Assembly (NCBI GenBank): GCA_017419405.1
Contig: JAFOLH010000001.1
Coordinates: forward strand, 434,001-498,000
Reading direction: 5' to 3'
DNA from: Renibacterium sp.
Lineage (GTDB): Bacteria; Actinomycetota; Actinomycetes; Actinomycetales; Micrococcaceae
Length of the DNA stretch: 64,000 nucleotides
The notes below the pieces were generated by a model. The model was not told the DNA's origin and made no database searches. It worked only from the letters and a program-made list of their open reading frames with translations. Of this stretch, positions 44,466-53,711 are shown piece after piece (the first letter of the stretch is position 1; every line of letters starts with the position of its first letter). The position numbers were made by a program, and so were the translations under genes.

Positions 44466-46610
44466 TCAGTCGCCCGAAGCGACTGCGGCCAAGGAATCCC
44501 TGGCCGCGGCTGCCACGGATTCGACGGTGATGCCGAACTCGGCGAACAGCCGTTTGTAGTCGGCGGAAGCTCCGAAGTGTTCCAACGACACGGAACGCCC
44601 GGCGTCGCCGACGAATTCCCGCCACGGCATGGCGATCCCGGCTTCGACCGAGACCCTCGCCTTGACGGCTTGCGGCAAAACGGACTCCCGATAAGCGGCG
44701 TCCTGGGCCTGGAACCATTCCACGCATGGCATGGAGACCACCCGGGCGGCAATGCCTTCAGCCTGCAGGGCTTCCCGGGCCTGGACGGCCAATTGCAGCT
44801 CCGAACCGGTGCCGATCAGAATGACCTGCGGCGCCACCACGGAGGCTTCGCCGGCGGCGTCGACCTGTACCGACTCCGCCAGTACGTAGCCGCCGCGCAG
44901 CACGCCCTCGGCCGAGCCGAACTCGGTGGCGGTCGCCGCTCCGGCGCCCCGGGCGTAGGTGGGGATGTTCTGCCGGGTCAGCACGATGCCGGCCGGGTTG
45001 TTGCGGTTTTCCAGGATCCCGCGCCAGGCCTGCGCGACCTCGTTCGGGTCGCCGGGCCGCACCACGTCGAGACCCGGGATCGCCCGGAGGCTGGCCAATT
45101 GCTCCACCGGCTGGTGGGTGGGCCCGTCTTCGCCGAGGCCGATCGAGTCGTGCGTCCAGACGTAGATGCTGGGCACGCCCATCAAGGCGCCGAGCCGGAT
45201 TGCCGGGCGCTGGTAGTCGGAGAAGATCAGGAAGGTTCCGGAGAACGCCCGGGTCGGCCCGCCCAAGTGGATGCCGTTGACGATCGCCGCAGCCGCCTGT
45301 TCCCGGATGCCGAAGTGCAGCACCCGGCCGTAGGGGTTGCCACTCCAGGCATTGGTCTGCCGGTCGGTGGGGATGAAGGACGGCGCGCCTTCGATCGTGG
45401 TGTTGTTGGATTCGGCCAGATCGCAGGAGCCGCCCCAGAGCTCGGGCAACTCGCCGGCCACCGCATTGATCACTTTGCCGGAAGCTGCCCGGGTGGAGAC
45501 CTCTTTGCCGGCTTCGAAGCTCGGCAAAGCGCCGGTCCAGTCAGTGGGCAGGGCCCCGGCCTCCAAGCGGTCCAGCAGCGCAGCGCCTTCCGGGTGGGCG
45601 GCTTGCCATGCGGCGAGTGCCCGGCTCCATTCGGCGTGCTCGGCGGCACCGCGCGCGGCCACCTCACGGGCGTGCGCCAGGACCTCGTCGTCGACCTGGA
45701 AACTGAGCTCCGGATCGAAGCCGAGGATCGTCTTCAAGCCGGCCAGTTCTTCCGCGCCGAGTGCCGACCCGTGGATTTTCCCGGTGTTCTGCTTCTTCGG
45801 CGAAGGCCAGCCGATAATGGTCCGCAGCGCGATGATCGACGGCTTGGAGGTTTCGTTTTTGGCCTCCAGCAGTGCGTTGTACAGGGCCTGCACGTCTTCG
45901 ACGTATTCGCCGGTCTTGGTCCAGTCCACGCGCTGCACATGCCAGCCGTAGGCTTCGTAGCGCTTCAGCACGTCTTCCGAATAGGCGACGTCGGTATCGT
46001 CCTCGATGGAAATATGGTTCTGGTCGTAAACCACGACCAGATTTCCGAGTTCCTGGTGTCCGGCCAACGAAGAGGCTTCGGAAGTCACGCCTTCCTGCAG
46101 GTCGCCGTCCGAAGCGATCACCCAGATGTTGTGGTCGAACGGGCTGGTGCCCGGTGCCGCGTCGGCGTCGAACATGCCGCGCATCCGGCGCTGCGAATAG
46201 GCGAAGCCGACCGAGGACGCCAAGCCCTGGCCCAGCGGGCCGGTGGTGATCTCGACGCCCTTGGTGTGCTTGTATTCCGGGTGGCCCGGGGTCAGCGAAC
46301 CCCAAGTCCGCAAAGCTTCCAAATCGCTCAGTTCCAAGCCGTATCCGGAAAGGAACAACTGGATGTACAGGGTCAGCGAGCTGTGTCCGGGGGAGAGGAT
46401 GAACCGGTCACGTCCGGTCCACTGCGGGTCCGCCGGGTCGTGTTTGAGGAACTTCTGGAAGATCAGATAGGCGGCCGGCGCCAAACTGATCGCGGTTCCG
46501 GGATGGCCGTTGCCGACCTTTTCCACCGCATCGGCGGCCAACACCCGAATCGTGTCGACTGCTCGCTTGTCCAGATCGGTCCATGAAAATTCTTGCTGTT
46601 CCTGTGGCAT
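44466..46610 (-). CDS. tkt: Transketolase
   Basis: A 714-residue thiamine-diphosphate enzyme of the non-oxidative pentose-phosphate pathway. KVGNGHPGTAISLAP, SPGHSSLTLY, the ThDP/Mg motif IASDGDLQEGVTSEA, HDSIGLGEDGPTHQP and the C-terminal CVEWFQAQD are all present. It heads the minus-strand operon tkt-tal-pgi-zwf-opcA-pgl. Divergent from ctaB across 228 bp. Confidence 0.98.
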   Translation of the reverse strand: MPQEQQEFSWTDLDKRAVDTIRVLAADAVEKVGNGHPGTAISLAPAAYLIFQKFLKHDPADPQWTGRDRFILSPGHSSLTLYIQLFLSGYGLELSDLEALRTWGSLTPGHPEYKHTKGVEITTGPLGQGLASSVGFAYSQRRMRGMFDADAAPGTSPFDHNIWVIASDGDLQEGVTSEASSLAGHQELGNLVVVYDQNHISIEDDTDVAYSEDVLKRYEAYGWHVQRVDWTKTGEYVEDVQALYNALLEAKNETSKPSIIALRTIIGWPSPKKQNTGKIHGSALGAEELAGLKTILGFDPELSFQVDDEVLAHAREVAARGAAEHAEWSRALAAWQAAHPEGAALLDRLEAGALPTDWTGALPSFEAGKEVSTRAASGKVINAVAGELPELWGGSCDLAESNNTTIEGAPSFIPTDRQTNAWSGNPYGRVLHFGIREQAAAAIVNGIHLGGPTRAFSGTFLIFSDYQRPAIRLGALMGVPSIYVWTHDSIGLGEDGPTHQPVEQLASLRAIPGLDVVRPGDPNEVAQAWRGILENRNNPAGIVLTRQNIPTYARGAGAATATEFGSAEGVLRGGYVLAESVQVDAAGEASVVAPQVILIGTGSELQLAVQAREALQAEGIAARVVSMPCVEWFQAQDAAYRESVLPQAVKARVSVEAGIAMPWREFVGDAGRSVSLEHFGASADYKRLFAEFGITVESVAAAARDSLAAVASGD

Positions 46611-46838
46611 GGAAAACCGGCGCCCTCTCTTGCAGAAAAATTGGCATCTTGAACTCCGGTTCCAGCTTAGTGGTTCCCGGAGCCCGGCGACATCCAGGCA
46701 AGACGGTCTGCTACGTCACAACCCGTACGGATCGACGCCGGGCTGCAACGGCGCAGGCTGTGCAGTGGGCATGACCGGGCTGAGGGAAGGTAACATTGCT
46801 GTTGTCAGATCAACTCTTTTGAGGTAAGTGGGGCATCC

Positions 46839-47795
46839 GTGCGCTTGACGCAGGCACCAGCGGCCATCGCGGCAGAGGGAACTCCGCCGCACAAACTCGG
46901 CTTCGCGGCAAAAACCAAGGCGTATATCGCGCTGACCAAACCCCGGGTCATCGAGCTGCTGCTGGTCACCACCTTGCCCACCATGATTTTCACCGGCCGG
47001 TCATTCCCGGACATCTGGCTGATCGTGGCCACCATGGTTGGCGGGGCGTTCGCGGCGGGCAGTGCCGGGGCCTTCAACTGCTACATCGACCGGGACATCG
47101 ACAAACTCATGCACCGGACGGAGAACCGCCCGCTGGTCACCGGGGCAGTGACCCCGCGCGAGGCGCTGGTGTTCTCCTGGGCGCTGGGCGTCCTGGCGAT
47201 CGCGATCCTGTGGTTCGGGGCCAATCCGCTGGCCGGCCTGCTGGGCGCTGCCGCGATTTTCTTCTACGTGGTGGTCTACACGCTGATCCTGAAGCGCCGG
47301 ACCGCGCAGAACATCGTCTGGGGCGGAGCCGCCGGCTGCATGCCGGTGCTGATCGCCTGGGCTGCGGTGACCAACAAGGTCGAATGGCCAGCGGTCATCT
47401 TGTTCATGATCATCTTCCTCTGGACCCCGCCGCATTACTGGCCGCTCTCGATGCGCTACAGCGACGATTACAACGCGGCAAAGGTGCCGATGCTCGGTGC
47501 CATCGCGGGCGCCCGGCTGGTTTCGGTCCAGGTGGTCCTGTACACCTGGGCGATGGTGGCCTGCTCGCTCCTGATGATTCCGCTCGGCCGGGCCGGCATC
47601 GTGTACACCGTGGTCGCCGTGGCGGCCGGGGTGTGGTTCCTGATCGAGGCGCACCGGCTGCATTCGAAGGCCCAGCACAATACCGTGACCAACAAGAGCG
47701 CGATGAAGGTCTTCCACGGGTCGATCAGCTATTTGACCGTGGTCTTCGTGGCACTGGCAGTCGACCCCTTCGTGGGCATGCCGCTGATGGGCTGA
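46839..47795 (+). CDS. ctaB: Protoheme IX farnesyltransferase (haem o synthase)
   Basis: A 318-residue membrane prenyltransferase (UbiA superfamily) that adds farnesyl to haem b. The substrate-binding motif is [15 protein letters not shown]-type (N-x3-D-x3-D), with [18 protein letters not shown] at the N-terminus and [13 protein letters not shown] in the second Asp-rich loop. Eight to nine helices are visible. GTG start. It supplies haem o to CtaA, encoded 1.2 kb away on the opposite strand, for cytochrome aa3 oxidase. Confidence 0.96.
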   Translation: MRLTQAPAAIAAEGTPPHKLGFAAKTKAYIALTKPRVIELLLVTTLPTMIFTGRSFPDIWLIVATMVGGAFAAGSAGAFNCYIDRDIDKLMHRTENRPLVTGAVTPREALVFSWALGVLAIAILWFGANPLAGLLGAAAIFFYVVVYTLILKRRTAQNIVWGGAAGCMPVLIAWAAVTNKVEWPAVILFMIIFLWTPPHYWPLSMRYSDDYNAAKVPMLGAIAGARLVSVQVVLYTWAMVACSLLMIPLGRAGIVYTVVAVAAGVWFLIEAHRLHSKAQHNTVTNKSAMKVFHGSISYLTVVFVALAVDPFVGMPLMG

Positions 47796-47802
47796 GCGCC
47801 GC

Positions 47803-48552
47803 ATGGCTGAAACCGGCATTCGGGCCAATGAAGCCACGGTGCCGGTGCTGCACTGCGTCTCAGCGGAGCAGACCGTGGATTTTTTCCAAGCCTTGGGCTT
47901 CGAAACCACTTACCAGCAACGCAAACCATATCTGTATCTGGCGTTTCGCTGGAGCGGATTCGAGGTGCATTACGGCAGTGCCCCGGCGGACGTGGACCCG
48001 GCCCGCGAGGAGACCGGAGGCTGCCTGGTCATGGTGGATTCGGTAGCTCCTTACCACGCATCGTTCAGCGAAGCGATGCGCCGCCGCTACGGCAAAGTGC
48101 TGGCCCGCGGCTTGCCCAGAATCACCCGTTACCGTCCCGGCGCTTCCCGGTTCACGCTCATGGATCCGTCCGGAAATGCGATCATTTTCATCCAGCGAGA
48201 CGAGCCCGAGGATCTGGAATACGGCGGCGCGAAAGCGCTGTCCGGTCTTGCGAAGACCCGGGACAACGCCAGAATCCTGCGCGATTTCAAGAATGATGAG
48301 AAGCAAGCGTTCCGGGCGTTGAAGTCGGCGCTGCGCAGGCACGGAATGGATGCCTCTGCTGCCGAGCTGGCGATCACGCTGTGCTGGACCATCGAGCTGG
48401 CGGAATCCATCGGCGAGGACTCCGGGCCGTGGCTGGCCCAACTGCGGGGTCTGGAAATCAGTGGGCAGCCGGCACTGGAACTCCATGCAGCCTGGCGCGA
48501 ATCGGGTGGGCACGCCGAACGCTTGGCCGATTGGCTGGCCGGTCAGTCCTGA
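47803..48552 (+). CDS. VOC (glyoxalase/bleomycin-resistance) protein with C-terminal helical extension
   Basis: A 249-residue protein. Residues 10-125 form a VOC domain: VPVLHCVSAEQTVDFFQALGF start and a MDPSGNAIIFIQ end, as in glyoxalase/bleomycin-resistance proteins. The remaining 120 residues are mostly helical and unrecognised (LRDFKNDEKQAFRALKSAL...). The metal/substrate pocket is uncertain. Follows ctaB by 7 bp, perhaps co-transcribed; overlaps the convergent arsenate-reductase-like gene by 10 bp. Confidence 0.75.
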   Translation: MAETGIRANEATVPVLHCVSAEQTVDFFQALGFETTYQQRKPYLYLAFRWSGFEVHYGSAPADVDPAREETGGCLVMVDSVAPYHASFSEAMRRRYGKVLARGLPRITRYRPGASRFTLMDPSGNAIIFIQRDEPEDLEYGGAKALSGLAKTRDNARILRDFKNDEKQAFRALKSALRRHGMDASAAELAITLCWTIELAESIGEDSGPWLAQLRGLEISGQPALELHAAWRESGGHAERLADWLAGQS

Positions 48553-48962
48553 GCGCGGAGTTCGTTGAGCAGCCCGCGCACCCGGGCGTCGATGTCGTCC
48601 CGGATCAGGCGCATCCGGGCGATTCCGCCGATGCCGTGTTCGGACGGCTCGGGGGTGTCCCAGGTCCGGACCGGGATTCCCGGCTTCGGCTCGACGACGG
48701 CCGCCCGGCCAAGCACCACGATCAGATCGACCGTGCGGAGCAGCTCCGGGCTGATCGGCTTGGGGTGTTCGCCCGGAACCGGAATGCCCCATTCGGCGAG
48801 CGACGCCACCGATTCCGGATTGAGTTCCTGGCCCGGCTCCGTCCCGGCGGAATAGACCCGGACCGAGGTCCCGGCACGGTGCCGCATGAGCGCCGCGGCC
48901 AGCTGGGATTTGCCGGAGTTGCGGACGCAGACGAAGAGCACGCCGGGCTCGGTGCGGTCCAT
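48543..48962 (-). CDS. Low-molecular-weight phosphatase / arsenate-mycothiol transferase-like protein
   Basis: A 139-residue protein of the LMW tyrosine phosphatase/ArsC fold. The P-loop is FVCVRNSGKSQ with Cys12; the usual Arg of CX5R is Lys18, as I recall for actinobacterial arsenate-mycothiol transferases. The acidic loop is WDTPEP near the C-terminus. It may reduce or conjugate arsenate, or dephosphorylate proteins. It begins directly after the ctaA stop, thus co-transcribed with the haem a synthase gene. Confidence 0.75.
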   Translation of the reverse strand: MDRTEPGVLFVCVRNSGKSQLAAALMRHRAGTSVRVYSAGTEPGQELNPESVASLAEWGIPVPGEHPKPISPELLRTVDLIVVLGRAAVVEPKPGIPVRTWDTPEPSEHGIGGIARMRLIRDDIDARVRGLLNELRAQD

Positions 48963-49877
48963 TCAGGCCTTCCGGGAACGCAGCGCCACGTCTGCCATAT
49001 TGGTTCCGGCCGCGAGCATCGCCGCCGCGCCCAGCATGTGCATGCCGACCAGCAGCGGCGGCAGTCCGGTGAAGTGCTGCACGTAGCCGATCGCCGCCTG
49101 CAGGATCAATGTGGCGAAAAGCCAGAGGCTCGCCGAGCGCAGGAGGTCGCCGCGGCCGCGTTTCCAGCAGAAAATCAGCAGCAGCACCGAGACTGCGACC
49201 AGGAGATACACCGGAAGCACGTGGATCCGGGTGATCAAATCCGAATCGAGCCCGTTCCGGGGCGCGTTGGCGTCGCCGGCGTGCGGACCGGATCCGGTCA
49301 CCATCACCCCGATGACCACGGTGATGCCGACCAGCACCGCGGAGGTCAGGGCCAGTTGGCGCAACAGCGGCCGGACTGCTGCTTGCGAACGGGGCGGCCG
49401 GTCGTAGGCCCGGTTCACCAGGAGGGTGGCGAAGACCACGAGCGCGGCGGAGACCAGGAAGTGCAGGCCGACCACCCAGGGATTGAGCTTGGTCAACACG
49501 GAAAGCCCGCCGATTACGGCCTGCGCCGGGATGCTGGCGAGCAGGCCGAAAGCCAGCCAGAACAGGTCCTTGCGTTCCTTGCGCAGGTTCCAGAGGAACA
49601 CCAGCATGGCGAGCGCCACGAACGCCAGGACGAAGGTCAGCGCCCGGTTCCCGAACTCGATGAAGCCGTGGATGCCCATTTCCGGGGTGTTCACCAGGGA
49701 ATCGGCGGTGCACTTGGGCCACGTGGGGCAGCCCAGGCCGGAGGCGGTGAGCCGGACCGCGCCACCGGTGCCGATCAGCACCGCTTGGCCGATCAGGGAT
49801 GCGATCGCCAACCGCCGGATGACCGTGTTGACGCGCGTGGGCAACTTCGCGGTGACGGCCCGGTACCAAGAACTCAT
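48963..49877 (-). CDS. ctaA: Haem A synthase
   Basis: A 304-residue COX15/CtaA membrane protein that oxidises haem o to haem a. The motif RLTASGLGCPTWPKC (with the regulatory Cys pair), IHGFIEFGNRALT (His/Glu), VVGLHFLVSAAL, RIHVLPVYLL and LLVGMHMLGAA supply the haem ligands across eight helices. One base separates it from the ABC permease gene upstream and none from the downstream arsenate-reductase-like gene, so all belong to one minus-strand operon. Confidence 0.95.
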   Translation of the reverse strand: MSSWYRAVTAKLPTRVNTVIRRLAIASLIGQAVLIGTGGAVRLTASGLGCPTWPKCTADSLVNTPEMGIHGFIEFGNRALTFVLAFVALAMLVFLWNLRKERKDLFWLAFGLLASIPAQAVIGGLSVLTKLNPWVVGLHFLVSAALVVFATLLVNRAYDRPPRSQAAVRPLLRQLALTSAVLVGITVVIGVMVTGSGPHAGDANAPRNGLDSDLITRIHVLPVYLLVAVSVLLLIFCWKRGRGDLLRSASLWLFATLILQAAIGYVQHFTGLPPLLVGMHMLGAAAMLAAGTNMADVALRSRKA

Positions 49878-49878
49878 G

Positions 49879-50670
49879 TCAACTCCATTTGAACCATTTG
49901 ATGGCCGCTGCCGAGGCGAGCACCGACCACAGAATCAGAATCACGACGGCGAAAACATCCAATCCGCCGCCCAGGAAGGCTTGCCGCATGGCGTCGCCCA
50001 AGGCGCCGGATGGCAGGAAATGCACGATGTCCTGCATCAAGCCCGGCAAACGGTTCGCCGGAAGCACGATGCCGCCCAGTGCGCCGAACAGGATCCAGAG
50101 CAAGTTCGCCAGGGCCAAGGTGGCCTCCGGCCGGGCCGTGCCGGCGATCAGCAAGCCCAAGGAACTGAAGGACAGCGCGCCGAGCACCAGCAAGGGGATG
50201 CCGAGCAGCAATCCGGGGAAGTCCGGACGCCAGCCGATCAACAGGGCGACGACTGAAATCACCGCCACTTGCACCACCAAAACCGCCAGCACGGCCAGGA
50301 CTTTGCCGGCGATCAGACCGGCCCGGCCCAAGGGCGTGGTGGACAGGAACCGCAGCACGCCGTAGCGCCGGTCGAACCCGGTCGCGATGCCTTGGCCGGT
50401 GAACGCGGTGGACATGGCGCACAGGGCCAGGATCCCGGGGGTGGCGATGTCGATCCGGGGATGGCCCAGGCCATCGAGCAGGGGCGTGACGGCCAAGGCG
50501 ATCAGGCCGAGCAACGGCAAGACGATCGCCAAGGTGAGCTGCTCGCCGTTGCGCAGCATCGTGATGGTCTCGTGCCGGCCCTGTTGCAGGATCCGCTTGG
50601 CCAGCGTTGCCGGCCGGGAGATGGTCCGGCCCGCAGCTGCAAAGCCGGCCGGCGAGGGGACGGTGCTCAT
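49879..50670 (-). CDS. ABC-2 type transporter permease
   Basis: A 263-residue membrane protein with about six helices, matching the ABC-2 permease family: TMLRNGEQLTLAIVLPLLGLIAL near the N-terminus and GGIVLPANRLPGLMQDIVHFLPSGALGDAMR near the C-terminus. Its ATG overlaps the stop of the ATPase gene (ATGA). An ABC exporter of this kind next to ctaA and sufR is conserved in actinobacteria; the substrate is unknown. Confidence 0.9.
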   Translation of the reverse strand: MSTVPSPAGFAAAGRTISRPATLAKRILQQGRHETITMLRNGEQLTLAIVLPLLGLIALAVTPLLDGLGHPRIDIATPGILALCAMSTAFTGQGIATGFDRRYGVLRFLSTTPLGRAGLIAGKVLAVLAVLVVQVAVISVVALLIGWRPDFPGLLLGIPLLVLGALSFSSLGLLIAGTARPEATLALANLLWILFGALGGIVLPANRLPGLMQDIVHFLPSGALGDAMRQAFLGGGLDVFAVVILILWSVLASAAAIKWFKWS

Positions 50671-51638
50671 CGGGTGCTCCGTTCTGCGGCAGCGGCTTGG
50701 GCGATTTCGAGGAAGACGTCTTCGAGCGAATGCGAGGCCAGATTGATCGCACTGGGCATGATGCCGCGTTCGGCCCACCAGCGCGCCAAATCCGCCAGGT
50801 CCTGGGGTTGCAGCGGCCCGCTCACGGTATAGCTGCCGGGGCGGGTCTCCTGCCAGTCGAGTTCCGGCCGCAGGATGCGCCGCCCGTCCAAACCGGCCTC
50901 CGCATCGAAGCTGATCAGTCGTTCGGCCTCGGCTTTGGCCGCATTGCTCAGCAGTTCCGGCACGGTGCCTTCGGCGACCGTCCGGCCGTCGTCGATGATG
51001 TACACGTAGTCGGCCAAGCGCTGGGCGTCGTCCAGCAAATGCGTGGTCAGGATGACCGCCAAGCCGGCGGCCCGGAGTTGCCGGATCAGCTCGAAAACCA
51101 AGTGGCGCGATTGCGGATCGAGTCCGGCGCTGGGCTCGTCCAGGAACACCACCTCGGGCTGGCCGACCAGGGCCGCGGCCAAAGCCACACGCTGTTTCTG
51201 GCCGCCGGAAAGCCGGCGGATGGTGGTGTTGGCGAACTCGCCGATGCCCAGCAGTTCCACCAGTTCGGCGACCGGTCGGGGTTCCTGGTACATCCCGGCG
51301 ACGAGTTCGAGCAGCGGCACCGGGCGCATCGCCGGCGGGAGTCCGCCGTCCTGGAGCATGACGCCGACCCGGGCGCGCAATGCGGCGTCGGCGTGTTCCG
51401 GGTCTTGCCCGAGCAGGGAAACCGTGCCGCCTTGACGCTTCTGCAAGCCCTGGGCGCACTCCAGAGTGGTGGTTTTCCCGGCCCCGTTGGAACCCAGCAG
51501 GACCGTGACTTGGCCGAAATGGGCTTGCAGCGAGAGATCGCTGATCACCCGTTTCATCCGTCCGTCAAGGGCCGGCACAGGGCCGACGTCTTTGACTAGC
51601 CCGTCAATGGACAGGGCGGCTGCGGGGGCTTCGGGCAC
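50667..51638 (-). CDS. ABC-2 type transporter ATPase
   Basis: A 323-residue ATPase: Walker A LLGSNGAGKTT, Q-loop VMLQDGG, signature LSGGQKQR, Walker B VVFLDEPSAGLD, H-loop ILTTHLLDD, and a C-terminal extension of about 80 residues, as in drug- or lipid-export ATPases. GTG 51638 lies 6 nt after TAGAAT and has no SD, pointing to a leaderless transcript. Divergent from the penicillin-binding protein gene 70 bp away. Confidence 0.92.
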   Translation of the reverse strand: MPEAPAAALSIDGLVKDVGPVPALDGRMKRVISDLSLQAHFGQVTVLLGSNGAGKTTTLECAQGLQKRQGGTVSLLGQDPEHADAALRARVGVMLQDGGLPPAMRPVPLLELVAGMYQEPRPVAELVELLGIGEFANTTIRRLSGGQKQRVALAAALVGQPEVVFLDEPSAGLDPQSRHLVFELIRQLRAAGLAVILTTHLLDDAQRLADYVYIIDDGRTVAEGTVPELLSNAAKAEAERLISFDAEAGLDGRRILRPELDWQETRPGSYTVSGPLQPQDLADLARWWAERGIMPSAINLASHSLEDVFLEIAQAAAAERSTR

Positions 51639-51644
51639 TGGATT

Positions 51645-51650
51645 ATTCTA
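51645..51650 (-). promoter_or_regulatory. Putative -10 of a leaderless transcript (ABC-2 ATPase)
   Basis: TAGAAT on the minus strand, 6 nt before GTG 51638; the spacer AATCCA has no SD. A strong leaderless candidate. Confidence 0.55.
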
Positions 51651-51696
51651 CGACAGGTAGTAGCACCCGGCGGTCAACATTAGTCGATACCTTTGG

Positions 51697-51702
51697 CATA
51701 CT
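51697..51702 (+). promoter_or_regulatory. Putative -10 of a leaderless transcript (PBP gene)
   Basis: CATACT, 6 nt before ATG 51709, with TCAACA 17 nt upstream (51674-51679) as a possible -35. GGAG lies only 1 nt from the ATG, too close to serve as SD. Confidence 0.45.
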
Positions 51703-51708
51703 TGGAGC

Positions 51709-53640
51709 ATGCTGAACCGAAAAGCCCTGGCGATTGCTGTTTCCGCGACCTTCCTGCTGGTCGGGTTGAGTGCTTGCGATGCGGGCGACAACGGGGCCAA
51801 GGACGCGGCCCAAAAACTGGCCGACGGCTTGTCCGCGTTGAATGTCGACCAAGTCGGATTCACTGGAGTCCCCGATGGCTCGACTGCCACCGGAGCCCTG
51901 GCGGAGCTGGTGAAGCCGTTGGATCCGGTGAAGCCCAAAGTCAGTTTGGCGTCGGCGGTGCCGGCCAAGGACAACAAGGACCAAGTCACTGCGACGTTGC
52001 AGTACGAATGGGCCTTCACCGGCGGCACTTGGAGCTACAGCTCCACCGCGGAACTGAGCCGCAAAGACAATGCCTGGACGACGGCGTGGACGCCGGGCCT
52101 GCTGATTCCCGGATTCAAGGCCGGCAACAGCCTGGCGATGCAGAGCAACGCGGCGCCGCGCGGCCAGATCCTGGGCGATGGCGGCGAAGTCCTGGTCCAG
52201 GACCGTCCGGTGCTGCGGATCGGCATCGACAAGACCAAGGTCGATCCGGCGGCCGTGGCTGCGTCGGCCAACGCCTTGGCAAGCCTGGTCCAGGTCGATG
52301 TCGAGGGTTACGCCAAGGAGGTCGCCGCGGCTGGGCCGCAGGCTTTCGTCGAGGCGATCAGTCTGCGCGACGATCCGAGCCGCACGGTCACCGATGCGCA
52401 GATCGCGGCGATCGCCGGTGCGGTCGCGATCAAGGACAGCATGTCGCTCGCGCCGACCCGCACCTTTGCCCGGCCGGTGCTCGGCACCGTGGGTGAGGCC
52501 ACCGCGGAACTGATCGACAAGTCCAACGGACGGCTCAAGGCCGGCGATTCGACCGGGCTCAGCGGATTGCAGGCGCAATACGACACCCAGCTCTCCGGGA
52601 CTCCCGGGATCAAGGTGGTGGAAAAGGATCCCAAAGCTGCTGCGGGCGATCAGCCCCGGGTGCTGTTCAGCACCCAGGCCAAGCCGGGAAGCAATTTGCA
52701 GACCACTCTGAGCAGCAAGTTGCAGAACCTCTCCGAATCGCTTTTGTCGAAGCAGACCTCGGCCTCGGCGATCGTCGCGATCAAGCCGTCCACCGGTGCG
52801 ATCCTGGCGGCCGCCAGCGGCCCGGGCAGCAACGGCTACAACACCGCGATGATCGGGCAATACGCGCCCGGCTCGACGTTCAAAGCAGTCACCTCCTTGG
52901 CGATGCTGCGCAAAGGAATGACGCCGGACAGTACCGTGGCCTGCACGCCCACGATTGCCGCCGGCGGCACCAGCTTCAAAAACGCCCCGACGTACAACCC
53001 GGCGAAGATCGGCGAGATCCCCTTGCGCACGGCGTTCGCGTACTCCTGCAACACCGCCTTCGTGTCGAACGCCGCAACCGTCAGCCAGGCGGACTTGGCC
53101 AGCGCTGCGGCGTCGTTGGGGGTGGGGGTCGCGAGTCAGGTTGGCGCGGACAGCTTCGCGGGCTCGGTGCCTGCCGACGTCACCGAGGCCGAGCACGCCG
53201 CGTCGATGATCGGCCAGGGCAAGGTGCTCACCTCGCCGTTGGACATGGCGAATGTCGCCGCCAGCATTGCCGCCGGATCCCTGGTCAAACCGGTACTGGT
53301 GCCGGCGGCTCCGGGTTCGACGACGTCGGCCGCGGCGCCGACTGATGCCAAGTCCGGCCCGCCGCTCAGCGCCGCCGAGGCGGCTTCCTTGAAGGACATG
53401 ATGGCTGCCGTGGTCACCGAGCGCAATGCCGGCGGTCTGAACGCGGTCGCGAGCGGACAGGTCTTCGCCAAAACCGGCACCGCCGAGTACGGCAATGACA
53501 ATCCGCCCAAGACGCACGCCTGGTTGATTGCGATCCAGGGGGATTTGGCGGTGGCGATGTTCTTGGACGACGGCGGATACGCCTCGGTGGTGCTCAGCCC
53601 GTTGATGGTGGACTTCTTCAATGGGGTGGCTGCGCCGTAG
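51709..53640 (+). CDS. Lipoprotein penicillin-binding protein (class B-like transpeptidase)
   Basis: A 643-residue exported transpeptidase. The lipobox is LSAC (Cys23). An NTF2-like MecA_N domain follows (about residues 30-150), then a dimerisation segment starting RGQILGDGGEVLV, then the transpeptidase with SxxK Ser389 (STFK), SCN and K588-TGT. It would cross-link peptidoglycan in the cell wall. The MecA_N domain is typical of PBP2a/PBP3-like enzymes, some of low beta-lactam affinity. Not part of the conserved block, and divergent from the ABC-2 operon. Confidence 0.92.
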   Translation: MLNRKALAIAVSATFLLVGLSACDAGDNGAKDAAQKLADGLSALNVDQVGFTGVPDGSTATGALAELVKPLDPVKPKVSLASAVPAKDNKDQVTATLQYEWAFTGGTWSYSSTAELSRKDNAWTTAWTPGLLIPGFKAGNSLAMQSNAAPRGQILGDGGEVLVQDRPVLRIGIDKTKVDPAAVAASANALASLVQVDVEGYAKEVAAAGPQAFVEAISLRDDPSRTVTDAQIAAIAGAVAIKDSMSLAPTRTFARPVLGTVGEATAELIDKSNGRLKAGDSTGLSGLQAQYDTQLSGTPGIKVVEKDPKAAAGDQPRVLFSTQAKPGSNLQTTLSSKLQNLSESLLSKQTSASAIVAIKPSTGAILAAASGPGSNGYNTAMIGQYAPGSTFKAVTSLAMLRKGMTPDSTVACTPTIAAGGTSFKNAPTYNPAKIGEIPLRTAFAYSCNTAFVSNAATVSQADLASAAASLGVGVASQVGADSFAGSVPADVTEAEHAASMIGQGKVLTSPLDMANVAASIAAGSLVKPVLVPAAPGSTTSAAAPTDAKSGPPLSAAEAASLKDMMAAVVTERNAGGLNAVASGQVFAKTGTAEYGNDNPPKTHAWLIAIQGDLAVAMFLDDGGYASVVLSPLMVDFFNGVAAP

Positions 53641-53666
53641 CGGCTGTGCCGGGAAGCCGAGGAAGG

Positions 53667-53687
53667 CCCGCCTAACTAGTTGGCGGG
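53667..53687. promoter_or_regulatory. Inverted repeat between the PBP gene and sufR
   Basis: CCCGCC-T-AACTAGTT-GGCGGG is a palindrome with one bulged T. It overlaps a possible -35 (TAGTTG, 53677-53682) 17 bp before a CATAAT -10. It could be the SufR operator, or the PBP terminator, or both. Confidence 0.45.
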
Positions 53688-53699
53688 AAGCTATTAGGT

Positions 53700-53705
53700 C
53701 ATAAT
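53700..53705 (+). promoter_or_regulatory. Putative -10 of the suf operon (leaderless)
   Basis: CATAAT, 6 nt before GTG 53712, with TAGTTG at a 17-nt spacing. It favours the GTG over ATG 53721 as the sufR start. Confidence 0.45.
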
Positions 53706-53711
53706 TGTGTT

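Noticed and set aside
44406-46586. 726-codon plus-strand frame opposite tkt
   Set aside because: A shadow of transketolase, whose motifs are complete on the minus strand.
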